Below, one piece after another: positions 21,735-33,437 of a DNA stretch of 64,000 bases. A program made the position numbers and the translations under genes. The DNA comes from Patella vulgata. Lineage: Eukaryota > Mollusca > Gastropoda > Patellidae. The notes beneath the pieces are model-generated. The model was not told the DNA's origin, did no database searches, and worked only from the letters and a program-made list of their open reading frames with translations. The stretch lies in contig NC_065880.2 of assembly GCF_932274485.2 (NCBI RefSeq), positions 8,347,695 through 8,411,694 of the forward strand, written 5' to 3'. The first letter of the stretch is position 1; every line of letters starts with the position of its first letter.

Positions 21735-22165
21735 GTATGTCTACAGTTACCCCCGCTTAAGAACAGACACTAAGCTAGTTGACCGACATTTTAATTTCTA
21801 AATCGAAGATTTTAGTCGAAAAAACTAAGCATACTTCGAAAATGTTGAGAAGAATTTCTTCCGCTTTTATTAAATACAGTTGAAAAGATGTATCTAGTCT
21901 TTGTGTTTATAACAGATGTGAAACGAAGTAGAACCGCAATACGAAATAGTATATCAATTTTTGGATTATGGCGGTCATTTAGTGCAGAGATCGATTTTGA
22001 GAAGTATTTATTTCTATTTCATTCAATACAGTTGAAAGAGTTTATTTAGTCTATGTGTTTATGACAGATGTGAATACAAACAGTACACGAATTAATTTTT
22101 GGATATGGCGGCCATTTAGGGCAGAGATCGATTCTTAAATTAGATAGTTTGCAGAATGGTTCATG
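21735..22165. repeat. dispersed repeat R1, copy 1
   Basis: AACAGACACTAAGCTAGTTG and GGCGGCCATTTAGGGCAG recur at 35950-36185 and 40195-40385. The 3' part is itself duplicated here (ACAGTTGAAAGAGTTTATTT type). Non-coding; family unknown. Confidence 0.65.
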
Positions 22166-22182
22166 TATTTATATTACTATTA

Positions 22183-22183
<1 letters not shown>

Positions 22184-22232
<49 letters not shown>

Positions 22233-22503
22233 TGGAGTTTAACGTCCACTTGACGCAAACTATGTCATTTCGGGACTAACACATGCTTCAATTTTATTTA
22301 ATTTCAATAATTCGCTTGCTGGTAGGGATCTTTAGCAGTGGGAGGAAACCGGAGGACCCTCAGAAAACCCACGAGGTTGGACAGGCGACCCTACTCCTTG
22401 TCACGTACAACCGGGGAATCGAAACCTCTCCAGTTGACTCAATGACAGACCGTATGATACAGCGCGCACATGCTAACCATTCGGCCATCCCCCCCCCCCC
22501 CCT
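22184..22503 (-). mobile_element. SINE-A with 12-bp target duplication
   Basis: Flanked by TATTACTATTAG on both sides. Full length, with a 45-bp (GA)n and a C run at the head boundary. Confidence 0.85.
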
Positions 22504-22684
22504 TATTACTATTAGGTGATATACTAAGCTGCCAGCTATTATTCTATTTACGGTATTGTTATGGAAGATGATACATGATAATTTGGTGTGTTGTTATCAA
22601 CAAGTTGATTTGTGTAATTATTATCAGTTATTTGTCTGATGGTAGCTTCAGGGTAATTACATTAGGTCATAAACATTACATGTC

Positions 22685-23115
22685 ATGACAACCTCGACTA
22701 TCTCAAGCCCCTTGCTCTCAAATACAGTACTAGAAAGAAATGGCGCGATAACCTTGACTATGATAGACCCCCCCCCCCCCCGTCTCTCAAATACAGTACT
22801 AGAAAGAAATGGCGTGACAACCTTGACTATGATAAGACGTCCGTCTCTCAAATACAGTACTAGAAAGAAATGGCGTGATAACCTTGACTATGATAAGACC
22901 CCTTCTCTCAAATACAGTACTATAAAAAAAAATGGCGAGATAACTTTGACTATCAAAAACATCCTAGCTCTCAATCAAAGTAATAGAAGGAAATGGCATG
23001 ATAACCTCGACGATCATAAAATGCCGTGATAATTTTGACTACCAAAAACATCCTAGCTCTCAATCATAATAATGGCATGATAACCTCGGCGATCATAAAA
23101 ACTCTCTAGCGGAGT
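22685..23115. repeat. about 60-bp minisatellite
   Basis: Units CTCAAATACAGTACTAGAAA, GAAATGGCGTGATAACC, TTGACTATGATAAGAC; the later units diverge (ATCCTAGCTCTCAATC). A SINE-A landed in the last unit. Confidence 0.8.
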
Positions 23116-23147
23116 AATATAAAGAGATAACATCGACTATCATAAAA

Positions 23148-23422
23148 AGAGAGAGAAATGGGGTTTAACGTCCACTCGACACAAACTAGGTCATTTCGGG
23201 ACTAACATGGTTTTTTTAAAAAATTTATTTCAATAATTCGCTTGCGCGTAGGAGTCTTTAGCTGTGGGAGGAAACCGGAGGACCCGGAGAAAACCCACGA
23301 GGTTGGACAGGCGACCCAACTCCTTGTCACGTACAACCCGGGATTCGAAACCACGCCAGTTGACTCAATGACAGGCTTTATGATACAGCGCGCACGTGCT
23401 AGCCATTCGGCCATCCAACCCC
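23148..23422 (-). mobile_element. SINE-A with 15-bp target duplication
   Basis: Flanked by TCGACTATCATAAAA at 23133-23147 and 23423-23437. Full length; short GA tail. Confidence 0.9.
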
Positions 23423-23467
23423 TCGACTATCATAAAACTCTCAAAGTAATTCTTGCAAAACTCTAAA

Positions 23468-23640
23468 ACGCATTGGCGTGCAGGTAAAAGACCCCTTTGC
23501 AGTTGGAATTCGATATAAGAGTAGGCTGTAGCGCCGTTGTTCGGGAAAAATATCCCTGATTGCACACTGTATGGTGTATGCCCATCTTTATTAGCCCAGT
23601 TGGAGCAGAAGAGTAGGACGTTAAACCCACATTTCATTTG
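23468..23640 (+). mobile_element. SINE-B, 5' truncated
   Basis: From CATTGGCGTGCAGG through GCCCAGTTGGAGCAGAAG to the GGACGTTAAACCC end. Confidence 0.75.
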
Positions 23641-23644
23641 TATG

Positions 23645-24130
23645 GCGTATTAGTCCAGTGGGTACAGAAAAGTAGGGCATTCCAACCCATGTCACTTGAA
23701 CATGAAATTTGTTTTATATACATTGTTTTTCTTCAAACCAATGTTGTATATCCGGCGTCTTAAAATTTTGTTATTAATAACATTACCACAATCGGTCTGG
23801 TGTTTACTAAACTCAAGGACCACGTGACCGCTGTCTGGCGACTGAATTACCACAAATTACCAAAAAACAATTTTTATGTTATATTTCGTGGAGAATAAAG
23901 GAAATTGAATTTCTCCTAAAGGCAGTGTAGGGGCGTTAAAAATAACGAACTCAGTAATGAAATAACTGCCGTTGTCTGCGGCAATAACAGGAATTTGACC
24001 AAACGATAATTTCTCCCGCCAATATCTTAAAGAAACAATAATTGTATGTAAGTTGGAATAATATGTTGCCATGTCTTTTATTATATGGTAACCATGGTGG
24101 CTCGAGGAGAATAAGGTTAAGTCTACTTGA
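23645..24130. other. no recognised gene
   Basis: Two overlapping 70-codon minus ORFs (23857-24163) show no known motif. Confidence 0.3.
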
Positions 24131-24136
24131 TGGGGG

Positions 24137-24790
24137 GGGGGCGGATGGCCGAATGGTTAGCACGTACGCTTTGTATCATATGGTCTGTCACTGAGTCAAC
24201 TATCGTGGTTTCGATTCTCCGGTTGTACGTGACAAGGAGCAGGGTCGCCTGTCCAACCTTTTGGGTTTCTTCAGGTCCTCCGGTTTCCTCAGACTGCTAA
24301 AGACCATTACGCGCAAGCGAATTGTTGAAATGAAATGGGGTTTAAAGTCCTACTGTTCTGCTCCGAATTGGGCTAATGAAGACGTGCACACGCCCAAACA
24401 ACGACACTACGAATTCCAACTTTCAGGGGATCTTTTACGTGCACACTAATGTGTACACGGGACTTCGGTTTTTCGTCACATCCGAACGACTAGACAGCTG
24501 TCCTTGTCAGGCCTTCCATTCTGCATCACTGACAAGGGGAAACCATGCCGAAAATTTTGGATGAACTTTCTCGGCCAATGCAGGGATCGAACACCCGACC
24601 TCCAGGCTAGCGAGCCAGCGTCTTACCCACCTGGCCACCGTGGATCCCAGCGAATTATTGAAATAATTGATCAGGATGTTAGTCTCGAAATGACCTAGTT
24701 TGTGTCGAGTGGACGTTAAACCCCATCTCTCTCTCACACTCTCTCTCTCTCTCCCTGTCTCCCTCTCTCTCTCTCTCTCTCCTCATTTAC
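24137..24790 (+). mobile_element. SINE-A interrupted by SINE-B
   Basis: Head GGATGGCCGAATGGTTAGC and box B GGTTTCGATTCTCC at 24143-24220; the 3' block resumes at 24665 and ends in (CT)n. A SINE-B sits inside. Confidence 0.9.
24332..24648 (-). mobile_element. SINE-B nested in SINE-A, 16-bp target duplication
   Basis: Flanked by AGCGAATTGTTGAAAT (24316-24331) and AGCGAATTATTGAAAT (24649-24664). Complete to the head (inverted CTTACCCACCTGGCCACCG). Shows that SINE-B moved after this SINE-A. Confidence 0.92.
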
Positions 24791-24799
24791 CCGATTGGT

Positions 24800-25255
24800 G
24801 CGGACGTTAAACCCCATTTCATACAAGACAATAGGTTTATTTGTTGAATATATAAATGAAGTGACTTCTCTTGAGTGATATCACATCTGACAGTTAAGTC
24901 ATGGTTAGCTAAATCCTATTTAATACACTGGAACAAATTCTCGGTGAGTGGATAGTCCACAATCAATCATCGATTGTCCGTGAAAGTCACCCAAAGGTCC
25001 CGCAAAACTCGGCCAAAAGAACGTATTGTCCTGTACGTATTTAATACACGATATACTAATGACTGGGAATTAGAGACTAATGATAACCTTGTCGCCTTGA
25101 TTAGCCAGACAGTTTTAATTAGCAATCAACTAACTGGCCATAGTAGGTGGTGTAAATAGCACGGAAATAAATACAGATCAATACAAAATATCAACAGTGA
25201 ATGATCTCAGTTGTAAAACCTTATAAAATCGAATTAAATGCATCGGGTATACCAT
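24800..25255. other. nothing recognised
   Basis: AT-rich. A 61-codon plus ORF (24974-25159) has no motif. Confidence 0.3.
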
Positions 25256-25258
25256 TAT

Positions 25259-25664
25259 TTAAACATACATTATGCAAGAGTTAAATCTGCCTATTGCAGG
25301 TCTTTCTTTAGGCCTCAAATGTTACCTAATTTATTAATTAGACATCTATTAACTTATCCAGACCATAATCAACTCTCGATGTCATCACTAGCCTGTGATG
25401 TTTATTGGATTAGGTTCAGATTTGCTGTTCAAACTCCCATTCATTATTTAATCATGAAATGGGTAACCGAGACTATGTTTTTTTTTATCGTACCTACTTT
25501 GGTAATGATGATCGAACCTAGGCCAAAATTCAATCGCTAAAATTTCGGTTCAGAGTGGATGAATTTGATTGAAATTTTTAGCAAATCCCTTTTACATTAT
25601 CTACGTTTTAACTATTATAGTGAGAACTGCCAGCTCTTTGTCTTATCTTCCATAATGCTTCAAA
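25259..25664 (-). mobile_element. MITE-1 copy
   Basis: Starts TTAAACATACATTATGCAAG, interior TATCCAGACCATAATC, ends near TTCCATAATGCTTC. The ORFs inside are not genes. Confidence 0.8.
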
Positions 25665-25689
25665 GTTTATTTCCCTGGTCGCTACCAAA

Positions 25690-26035
25690 TCAACACCTGT
25701 CTTCATTATCCCAGTCGGTGCAGAACAGTAGGACGTTGATCCCCATTTAATTTCATTTCACCAAATCAGCAATGAAATTGAAAATAAAAACATTTCCAAC
25801 ATAATTTCAACATATTATATATTTAAGTTTAATTTCCCGCTCGCTACCAAATCAACAATGAAATTGAAAAAAACCCATTTCCAGCATAATTTCAACATAT
25901 ATATTTAAGTTTATTTCCCGGGTCGCTACCAATTCAACAATGAAATAGAGAACAAGATCATTTCCAACATCATTTCAAACGTGTAAAACTTTTTAAATTG
26001 GAATTATATATTTGCGAATACATTTACGTTTATTT
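25690..26035. repeat. tandem repeat of about 60-100 bp beside a SINE-B 3' relic
   Basis: Units with TCGCTACCAAATCAACA, CATTTCCAACATAATTTC and TATTTAAGTTTATTTCCC, three to four times. A SINE-B 3' end (AACAGTAGGACGTTGATCC) is present at 25700-25760. Confidence 0.65.
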
Positions 26036-26102
26036 TCCGGTCAATTTTGTTTCTGGTTTAGTTTTCGTCAATCCACATTTAGTGAGGCGCTCAATCTGAT
26101 TA

Positions 26103-26373
26103 AGGGTGGGGGGGGGGTGATGGCCGAATGGTTAGCACGCGCGCGCTGTATCATACGGTCTGTCATTGAGTCAGCTGGCGGGGTTTCGATTCCCCGGTTG
26201 TACTTGACAAGGAGTAGGGTCGCCTGTCCAACGTCGTTGGTTTTCTCCGGGTCCTCTGGTTTCCACCCACTGCTAAAGACCCCTCCGCGCAAGCGAATTG
26301 TTGAAATGAAAAAAATTAAACCATATGTTAGTCCCGAAATGACCTAGTTTGTGTCGAGTGGACGTTAAGCCCC

Positions 26374-26405
<32 letters not shown>
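26103..26405 (+). mobile_element. full-length SINE-A
   Basis: G run, then GATGGCCGAATGGTTAGC, box B GGTTTCGATTCCCC, central block, GGACGTTAAGCCCCA, (CT)n to 26405. No clear target duplication. Confidence 0.85.
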
Positions 26406-26406
<1 letters not shown>

Positions 26407-26409
26407 GTT

Positions 26410-27050
26410 GCGACATGACATCAATCAAGATGACAACAGAGTTGAACCTCTCTAAAATTATCTTATTTTTTTAAACAATGAACAAAGCTAGAATTGGTTG
26501 TCCTTTCAAATCACCCATCAATTCCGTATCAAACTTTCATTCAGAAATACCAAATGAAAAGGTCCAATGACTGTATTGGCGTTAATGAATACTGACACTG
26601 TTTTTTTTATTAAATCCAAATCTAATCTAATCGTAGTGTTATAACCTTTGACCTTAGGTCTCTGCTGGTTTGACCATATCACGATTGGTTTCAATAGAAT
26701 CCTGGAGGTTGACTTTGATTATTCTGTTTGTATGGTAACATAGCTGCTATGGTTACCAGAGCTACGAATGCAGATCCAACAAGTAGATTTCAAACCAATC
26801 TCGTTGTAAAGACCGAAACATATTATTTATCCTTCTCTCACTTTTTAACATTTAATTTCAACCAACAAAATGCTGAGATGGAGAAAGCGTGTTTTAATTA
26901 AATTGGTTCCCTGGTCAACCATTTTTTCTTATAATGTTCAATATCATTTAATGTTTTCTGAAATCTTTTAAACCACTTTAATCATGCTGAACAAGTGCAC
27001 AGCATTGATAAAGAGTTGAGTTTAAGCCTATGTTTCTGAATCACTCGGGT
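26410..27050. other. nothing recognised
   Basis: Unique-looking AT-rich DNA without a long ORF, SINE boxes or inverted ends. Confidence 0.3.
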
Positions 27051-27062
27051 TGATCGAGACCG

Positions 27063-27351
27063 AGAGAGAGAGAGAGAGAGAGATGGGGTTTAACGTCCAC
27101 TCGACACAAACTAGGTCATTTCGGGACTAACATATGGTTTAATTTTATTTCAATAATTCGCTTGCGTGTAGGGGTCTTTAGCAGTGGGAGGAAACCGGAG
27201 GACCCGGAGAAAACCCACGAGGTTGGACAGGCGACCCTACTCCTTGTCACGTACAACCGGGGATTCGAAACCACGCCAGTCGACTCAATGACAGAGTTTA
27301 TGATAAAGCGCGCGCACGCTAACCATTCAGCCACCCCCACCCCCACCCCCC
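27063..27351 (-). mobile_element. SINE-A with 12-bp target duplication
   Basis: Flanked by TGATCGAGACCG at 27051-27062 and 27352-27363. Complete; among the best-preserved copies. Confidence 0.92.
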
Positions 27352-27499
27352 TGATCGAGACCGGCTTTAGCCATCTACGGACATTTTTTCTTTTCAGTTA
27401 TTAAACCCCACCGAAGTTACTTCTTGAACCATCAATACAAATTCGGCTACATTATGATTATTCATTGATTATACAATCAACATTTGTAAATCTTGAAGG

Positions 27500-27690
27500 G
27501 GAGGTTAAATTCACCCGACACAAACTAGGTAATTTCGGGACTAACATATGGTTCAATTTTTTCTCAATAATTCGCTTGTGCGTAGAAGACTTTAGCAGTG
27601 GGAGGAAACCCACGTGGTTGAACAGGCGACCCTACTCCTTGTCAGGTACACGCGAGGAATCGAAACCACCCCACTTTACACATTGTCTCC
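27500..27690 (-). mobile_element. SINE-A with internal deletion
   Basis: 3' block CACCCGACACAAACTAGG, part of the central block, then GGCGACCCTACTCC; the head is degraded. Confidence 0.65.
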
Positions 27691-27769
27691 CACCATGTGG
27701 TATTGCACACGTGACCAGTGAGGGATCATGGCGAGGGGGCCCGGCGATTTGGTGACAATAATTTTTTTT

Positions 27770-28380
27770 TTATAAAATCGTGAAACAAAGTAGCCTTTTT
27801 TCGATATGATCTGCAACAACTTCAGTCAGATTACTAATCTAGATCGACCCTAACTGATTAGAACTAAGAATGTGACAACCCACGTGAGAAATACTCCACA
27901 GACCACCATTTCAGATCGACATTTCAAAAACATTATCCCCCTCCTAGGGTGTCATCTTATCACTGGGGTCCGGCAGCTACGTTGACAGAGGCCCCGGCGA
28001 CCTCATGGTCGATCATTGCACGAGACCGTTGAACACAAATGTGCAGAATGACAGATTTATTGTGCCAATGAAACGTTCAATTCGATCCGTCACGTGGGTG
28101 ATAAAATGATATTGTAACGATACAGATGACTAAGAAGACTATCTCATTCAACAAGCCATTTATTTTACTGTATTTTAACTGAAGATTGTCGCATTATAAA
28201 CTGTTTTTAGTCACCACGATTTGGTTAATCATGAAACATGAAAACTGTTTTAGCAATATCTTAACCTCCAATTATCCAGGAGATAATTTATTATAAGCAA
28301 GGAACTGTTTAGAAAACGTTTTATCAACATCTTAACCTCCAATCATCCGGGGGATAATTTATTATTGGCAAGAAACTGTT
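27770..28380 (-). repeat. dispersed 0.6-kb repeat, copy 2 (inverted)
   Basis: Reverse complement of 2191-2793 over its length, including TTCGATATGATCTGC and CAATTCGATCCGTCACGTG. A short extra stretch (about 27925-27980) is not in copy 1. Confidence 0.75.
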
Positions 28381-28578
28381 TAGAAAACGCAACTTGACCT
28401 GTCACTCAATACGAAAATACCGCTTAAGCAAAATACACATGCATAAGGTATTTGTATAATCTCCAATTTAATTAAAATTAAAACTTAATTTCGTTTTTAT
28501 ATTTTCTTTCTGATTTTCTGGGTGAATGAAAAGGGGTTTAATGTCCTATTTCTCTGTTCCAAATGACACTGTGTTTTT

Positions 28579-28817
28579 AACCTACTGTCTATGACAACCG
28601 TGGTCGGTCAATCACAACCCGTGGTCGGCCAATCGCAACCCGTGGTAGGCTAATCACAACCTTGGTCGGTCAATCCTAGATTTATTTACATTTGCTAGTC
28701 GTACTTGTAGTAGTAGTAGTAGAGATAGCTTGTAGTTTAAAGTCTGCTTGGGGTGGGTTGGGGATGGCCGACCACGTGTTGTGATTGACCGACCACGGTT
28801 GTCATAGACAGTAGGTT
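28579..28817. repeat. hairpin with perfect 40-bp inverted arms
   Basis: 28579-28618 equals the reverse complement of 28778-28817 with no mismatch; the match runs on inward for about 18 bp with few changes. The left side also holds two to three tandem CCGTGGTCGGTCAATC units, and the loop carries (TAG)n at 28706-28724. Confidence 0.88.
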
Positions 28818-28820
28818 ATC

Positions 28821-29010
28821 ATAAGGTCTGTCATCGAACCATGTGTTAGTCCCGAAATGACACAAACTAGGTCATTTCGGGACTAACATATGGTTCAATT
28901 CTATTTCAATAATTCGCTTGCGCGTAGGGGTCTTTAGCAGTGGGAGAACACCAGATGACCCGGAGAAAACCCACGAGGTTGGACAGGCGACACTACTCCT
29001 TCTCATACTA
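28821..29010 (-). mobile_element. snap-back SINE-A
   Basis: A plus-strand SINE-A 3' piece (28836-28861) meets its inverse (28871-28896) across a 9-bp loop, one mismatch in 26 bp. It then continues as an inverted SINE-A with central block to 29010. Confidence 0.85.
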
Positions 29011-29198
29011 GCTTTAAGCACCGTAATATAGTAATGTCGTCAAGAGGAAGGGAAAATCTATTTCTAGACCGATGTTTGATCGTTGTATTTACGAATGAAA
29101 ATCCTCAGGGATGTTTATCATCTAAATGTGGTCTGTTCTAGAAACAATGACCTATTAAATCAATATCATATGATGCTTAACCTTACGAGTGATGGGGG

Positions 29199-29451
29199 TG
29201 GGGTAGGCCGAATGGTTAGCACGTACGCGCTGTATCATAAGGTCTGTCATCGAGTCAACTGGCGTGCTTTCGATTCCCCGGCTGTACGTGACAAGGAGTA
29301 GGGTCGCCTGTCCAACCTCGTGAGTTTTCTCCGGGTCCTCCGGTTTGCTCCCACTATTAAAGAAGCCCTACGCGCAAGCGATTTATCGAAATAAAATTGA
29401 AATGTTACTCTCGAAATAACCTAGTGTGTGTCGAGTGGACGTTAACCCCCA

Positions 29452-29490
<39 letters not shown>
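29199..29490 (+). mobile_element. full-length SINE-A
   Basis: TAGGCCGAATGGTTAGC, box-B-like TTTCGATTCCCC, central block, GGACGTTAACCCCCAT, (CT)n to 29490. Confidence 0.82.
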
Positions 29491-29491
<1 letters not shown>

Positions 29492-29649
29492 AGTGATAGG
29501 ACTGCGTGAACCAAGAAAAACATAATTACGTAAAACCGCATCTCTGTTCTTCAGGTCGGTGATCATATTTCTGATGAGCAAGATTTATAGCTCCTTATCT
29601 CAGAGGGGATTTCAGAGAATATCTGTGAATTAAATTGCTTAGACAATTA

Positions 29650-30600
29650 GATTATACTCTAGGACAGCAGACACAAGACCACGGGAGACATTCTGGATTC
29701 TTCGAGAAATACCAAACATATCACCTGATAATCATCACTACTTCCGGGGCGCGTCCGCGGCGCACAATTTACATTATTTTCTAGGAAAGCAGACACGAGA
29801 CCACAGGGGGAATTCTGGAATCTTCAAGAAATACCAAACATATCACCTGATAATCATCACTACTTCCGGGGCGCGTCCGCGGCGCACAATTTACATTATA
29901 CTCTAGGACAGCAGACACGAGACCACAGGGGAAACTTCTGGAATCTTCAAGAAATACCAAACATATCACCTGATAATCATCACTACTTCCGGGGCGCGTC
30001 CGCGGCGCACAATTTACATTATTTTCTAGGACAGCAGACACGAGACCACAGGGGAAATTCTGGATTCTTCGAGAAATACCAAACATATCACCTGATAATC
30101 ATCACTACTTCCGGGGCGCGTCCGCGGCGCACAATTTACATTATTTTCTAGGACAGCAGACACGAGACCACAGGGGAAACTTCTGGAATCTTCAAGAAAT
30201 ACCAAACATATCACCTGATAATCATCACTACTTCCGGGGCGCGTCCGCGGCGCACAATTTACATTATTTTCCAGGAAAGTAGACACGAGACCACAGGGGA
30301 AATTCTGGAATCTTCAAGAAATACCAAGCATGTTACCTGATAATCGTCACTACTTCCGGAGTGCGCAATCACATGATACTCTAGGGCAGCAGACAAAGAT
30401 CACGCGAGACATTCTAGAATCTTCAAGAAATACCAAGCTTGTCATCTGATAATCGTCACTACTTCCGGAGTGCGCAATTACATGATACTCTAGGGCAGCA
30501 GACAAAGTCACGGGAGACATTCTAGAATCTTCAAGAAATACCAAGCTTGTCATCTGACAATCGTAACTACTTCCGGGGCGCACACGGGGTGGTCTGGGCA
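29650..30600. repeat. 122/123-bp GC-rich minisatellite, about eight units
   Basis: Unit landmarks (AGGACAGCAGACACGAGACC) start at 29661, 29783, 29905, 30028, 30150, 30273, 30383 and 30492, so spacing is 122-123 bp, then 109-110 for the last units, which lack the GCGTCCGCGGCGCA block. Units are near-identical in the first six. Each contains CTACTTCCGGGG and a CpG-rich block. The minus ORFs across it come from the near-multiple-of-three period. Confidence 0.92.
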
Positions 30601-30605
30601 GAACT

Positions 30606-30645
30606 TCTTTGGCCGATATTCATTGCTGTGGAAGCAGGCGTTAAA
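30606..30645 (+). repeat. dispersed tail motif
   Basis: GGCCGATATTCATTGC, then TGTGGAAGCAGGCGTTAAAC, at the end of the minisatellite. Confidence 0.55.
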
Positions 30646-30649
30646 CCGT

Positions 30650-30955
30650 CAGATACTATGTAAAATGACCGTAACTGAGATTTGGTTGGGGCGAGCTTAT
30701 ACACTCTCAGTTATTTCCGTAAACAAATGGCTTGAGGAAAGAATTTCCCCATGAGCTCTGCTGACAAGAGCCTGTGGGGCCTTTGCAAGTTTTAAACCCG
30801 ATCGAAAACGCCATCGTTTTGTAATCAACCGAAATGCCAAAGTAACGATTATTGTCTTGAAAAGTGTACAGAATAAGCTAAGTGTCTCCCAAGAAATACT
30901 GAGCCATTTGCAAGACTAATAGCGATCCAGAAACCATTGGTTAATTCCGTTCATT
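30650..30955. other. nothing recognised
   Basis: Mixed-composition DNA, no ORF or inverted ends. Confidence 0.3.
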
Positions 30956-30970
30956 TACGTAATCAACCGA

Positions 30971-31248
30971 TCCGGCGTGCTTTCCCCTCGTCAGTGGTGC
31001 AGGGCGGAGGGCCGGACAAGGACAGCTGTCTAGTCGTTCGGGTGGGACGAAAAACCGAGGACCCGTGTAAACATTGACCTGTACGTAAAAGATCCCCTGA
31101 CAGGTGGAATTCGATATGAGTAGGCCATAGTGCCGCTGCCCGGACAAAATGTTCCTCATTGCATCCTGTATGCCGTATGCTCGTCTTCATTATCCCAGTC
31201 GAAGCAGCTACAGAACAGTAGGACTTTAAAACCCATTTCATTTCATGT
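30971..31248 (+). mobile_element. 5'-truncated SINE-B with 12-bp target duplication
   Basis: Flanked by GTAATCAACCGA at 30959-30970 and 31249-31260. Starts within the body at TCCGGCGTGC. Confidence 0.88.
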
Positions 31249-31260
31249 GTAATCAACCGA

Positions 31261-32080
31261 ATGTGATGAAAACGGTTATTTTTGTCAAAAATGTATAGAA
31301 TGAGCTAAGTGCCTCTTAACGGATACATAAACTAGGTGCTTGTTAACTTCACATTATACTCTCACAAATATTTAAATATTATTCCATACATAAACAACAT
31401 ATTAACATGGCTGTCTTTCTAATTACACCCCACACCTGGCTTCTAACTTGGTAAATAGTTGTCATGTTGTTAAACCTATTAACTATTTTAACAAACCTAA
31501 ATACCTTTACTTAATTCTTTAAAAATATTTACAGATCATTGGAATACTGTCAGACATGACACGTTCCTTTCTCTATATCTCTAATCCTTGAATGTGTAAT
31601 AAAAAATGCGGCCGATCTACTTAAAACCAATCAAAATGCACCCCTCCCCCCAAAACAGAAAAAAATAAAACAAATTAGAACAAACGGTAAATAAATACAG
31701 CATGATTTAAATGTTGTCTTCTCTGACATGACTCATTGACATTACGCGTTTTCTTTTTTAATAAAAACAAAACAATCTACTTAAAACCAATCGAAATGCG
31801 ACCCCCACCCCACGTAAAAAAAATTATAACAAATTAGTACACACTGTAATTGAATACAGCACGAATGGAATGGATTTTTTTTTACATGTTTCGTTATCAT
31901 TACGCCTTTTGTCTTCGGGATTTTTTTTTTCTTCTTGTATAAACAATATTTTATTCAAATATTTATCTGAATGGATTAGAGAACCGTATTGTGACATATC
32001 TTCAAAATTCTCGTTTTACCAAAGGTTTTGCATATCGTATGCAGCATCTCACACTGGATATTATTGCTAAATATTATTAG
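31261..32080. other. no recognised gene; diverged duplication
   Basis: About 31610-31740 and 31770-31870 share CTACTTAAAACCAATC and AAATTAGAACA-like motifs, so an old tandem duplication. A 66-codon ORF has no motif. Confidence 0.4.
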
Positions 32081-32084
32081 TTGT

Positions 32085-32348
32085 AAATATATTTCCCATC
32101 ATAATATTTTTGTATCTGTAATTGTCTTGTCATTTTCTTCTTGTATAAATCAGGTGGTGTGGTTTCGAAACCCTGGTTGTATGTGACAAGGAGTAGGGTC
32201 GCCTGTCCAACCTCGTGGGTTTTCTCCGGGTCCTCCGGTTTCCTCCCACTGCTAAAGACCCCTACGCGCAAGCGAATTATTGAAATAAAATTAAACCATA
32301 TGTTAGTCCCGAAATGACCTAGTTTGTGTCGAGTGGACGTTAAACCCC

Positions 32349-32396
<48 letters not shown>

Positions 32397-32850
32397 GATT
32401 ACGTTTTTGTATCTGTCTTCTCATTTATTATTGTTTAAATTATCCGAAATATGTAGATGTAGGTTTTCTATATTCTATAACTGTCTTTAAAAAAAACAAA
32501 GGTTTCGAATATCGTAATCAGCATTGTTGTTTAAATTATCAGGAATATTTAGCTGTAAGAATACGTCTATGATTATGCTTTCAATAACTGTCTTCAAAAA
32601 AAAAAAACATCCTAGAGGTTTAGAATATCGTACTCAGCATGTCATATTTTTTTTTATCATTGTTTAAATTATTAGGGTGTAAAAATATATGTATGATTAT
32701 GTTTTGCATATCTATAACTGTCTCGTGATTTTTTAAAAAAAACATCAGGAATATATATATGTATGTATATAGGCTATAGGTGTAAAGATATTACTATGTT
32801 TTGTATATCAGTGTTTTTTTTGTTATAAACCATGTTATAGTCGCTGATTA
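32085..32850. repeat. diverged tandem repeat (about 115 bp) split by a SINE-A
   Basis: Units with TATGATTATGTTTTGTAT, ATAACTGTCT and CATTGTTTAAATTAT recur before and after the SINE-A at 32143-32394. Confidence 0.6.
32143..32394 (+). mobile_element. SINE-A, 5' truncated
   Basis: Begins at GTGGTTTCGAAACCC (box B region); central block, 3' end and 50-bp (CT)n are intact. Confidence 0.85.
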
Positions 32851-32924
32851 ATCATCTCAGTTTTCCTGGTTATCGTTAGTAATTGATTTAACAGATTACC
32901 TCATTATAGTTAACTAGTTCACCG

Positions 32925-33330
32925 TTTAATTCTAGTCTGTTGAACAGATACAATTCCCCCATTTTCTCTTATGCCGCTTACATAATCTAAATTACCGTTT
33001 AAATCCTTTGTTTCTGTTTCAAAATAACATGTAGTTCACCGTTTAATTCTAGTCTGTCCAAGAAATCCCTCCCCTTCCCCCCTTTCTCTTATGCCGCTTA
33101 CACAATCTAAATCACCGTAGTCCACCGTTTAATTATAGTCTGTTGAAGAAATACCCCTCCCCCCTTTTTTCTTATGCCGCTTGCACAATCTAAATTACCA
33201 TTTAAACCCTTTGCTTCTGTTTCAATATAACATGTAGTTAATTGTTTAATTCTAGTCTGTTGAAGAGATACCCCCCCCCCCTTTTCTCTAATGCCGCTTG
33301 CACTATCAAAATCACCGTTAAAACCCTTTG
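32925..33330. repeat. tandem repeat of about 60-135 bp
   Basis: CACCGTTTAATTCTAGTC, CTTATGCCGCTTACAC and CTTTGCTTCTGTTTCAAT recur three to four times with C-run length changes. Confidence 0.75.
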
Positions 33331-33437
33331 CTTCTGTTTCAATAAAAGAATTGTAAACGATTTCTGGTGTATTCTGTAACACCTATAATAACGGAACTAG
33401 CAAAGACGGGAACATGCCACCACGGTGCTGTATGAAC

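Noticed and set aside
29781-30286. Repetitive minus-strand ORFs with a 41-residue repeat
   Set aside because: They arise from the 122/123-bp minisatellite. The 122-bp units shift frame, so no constant protein repeat is kept.
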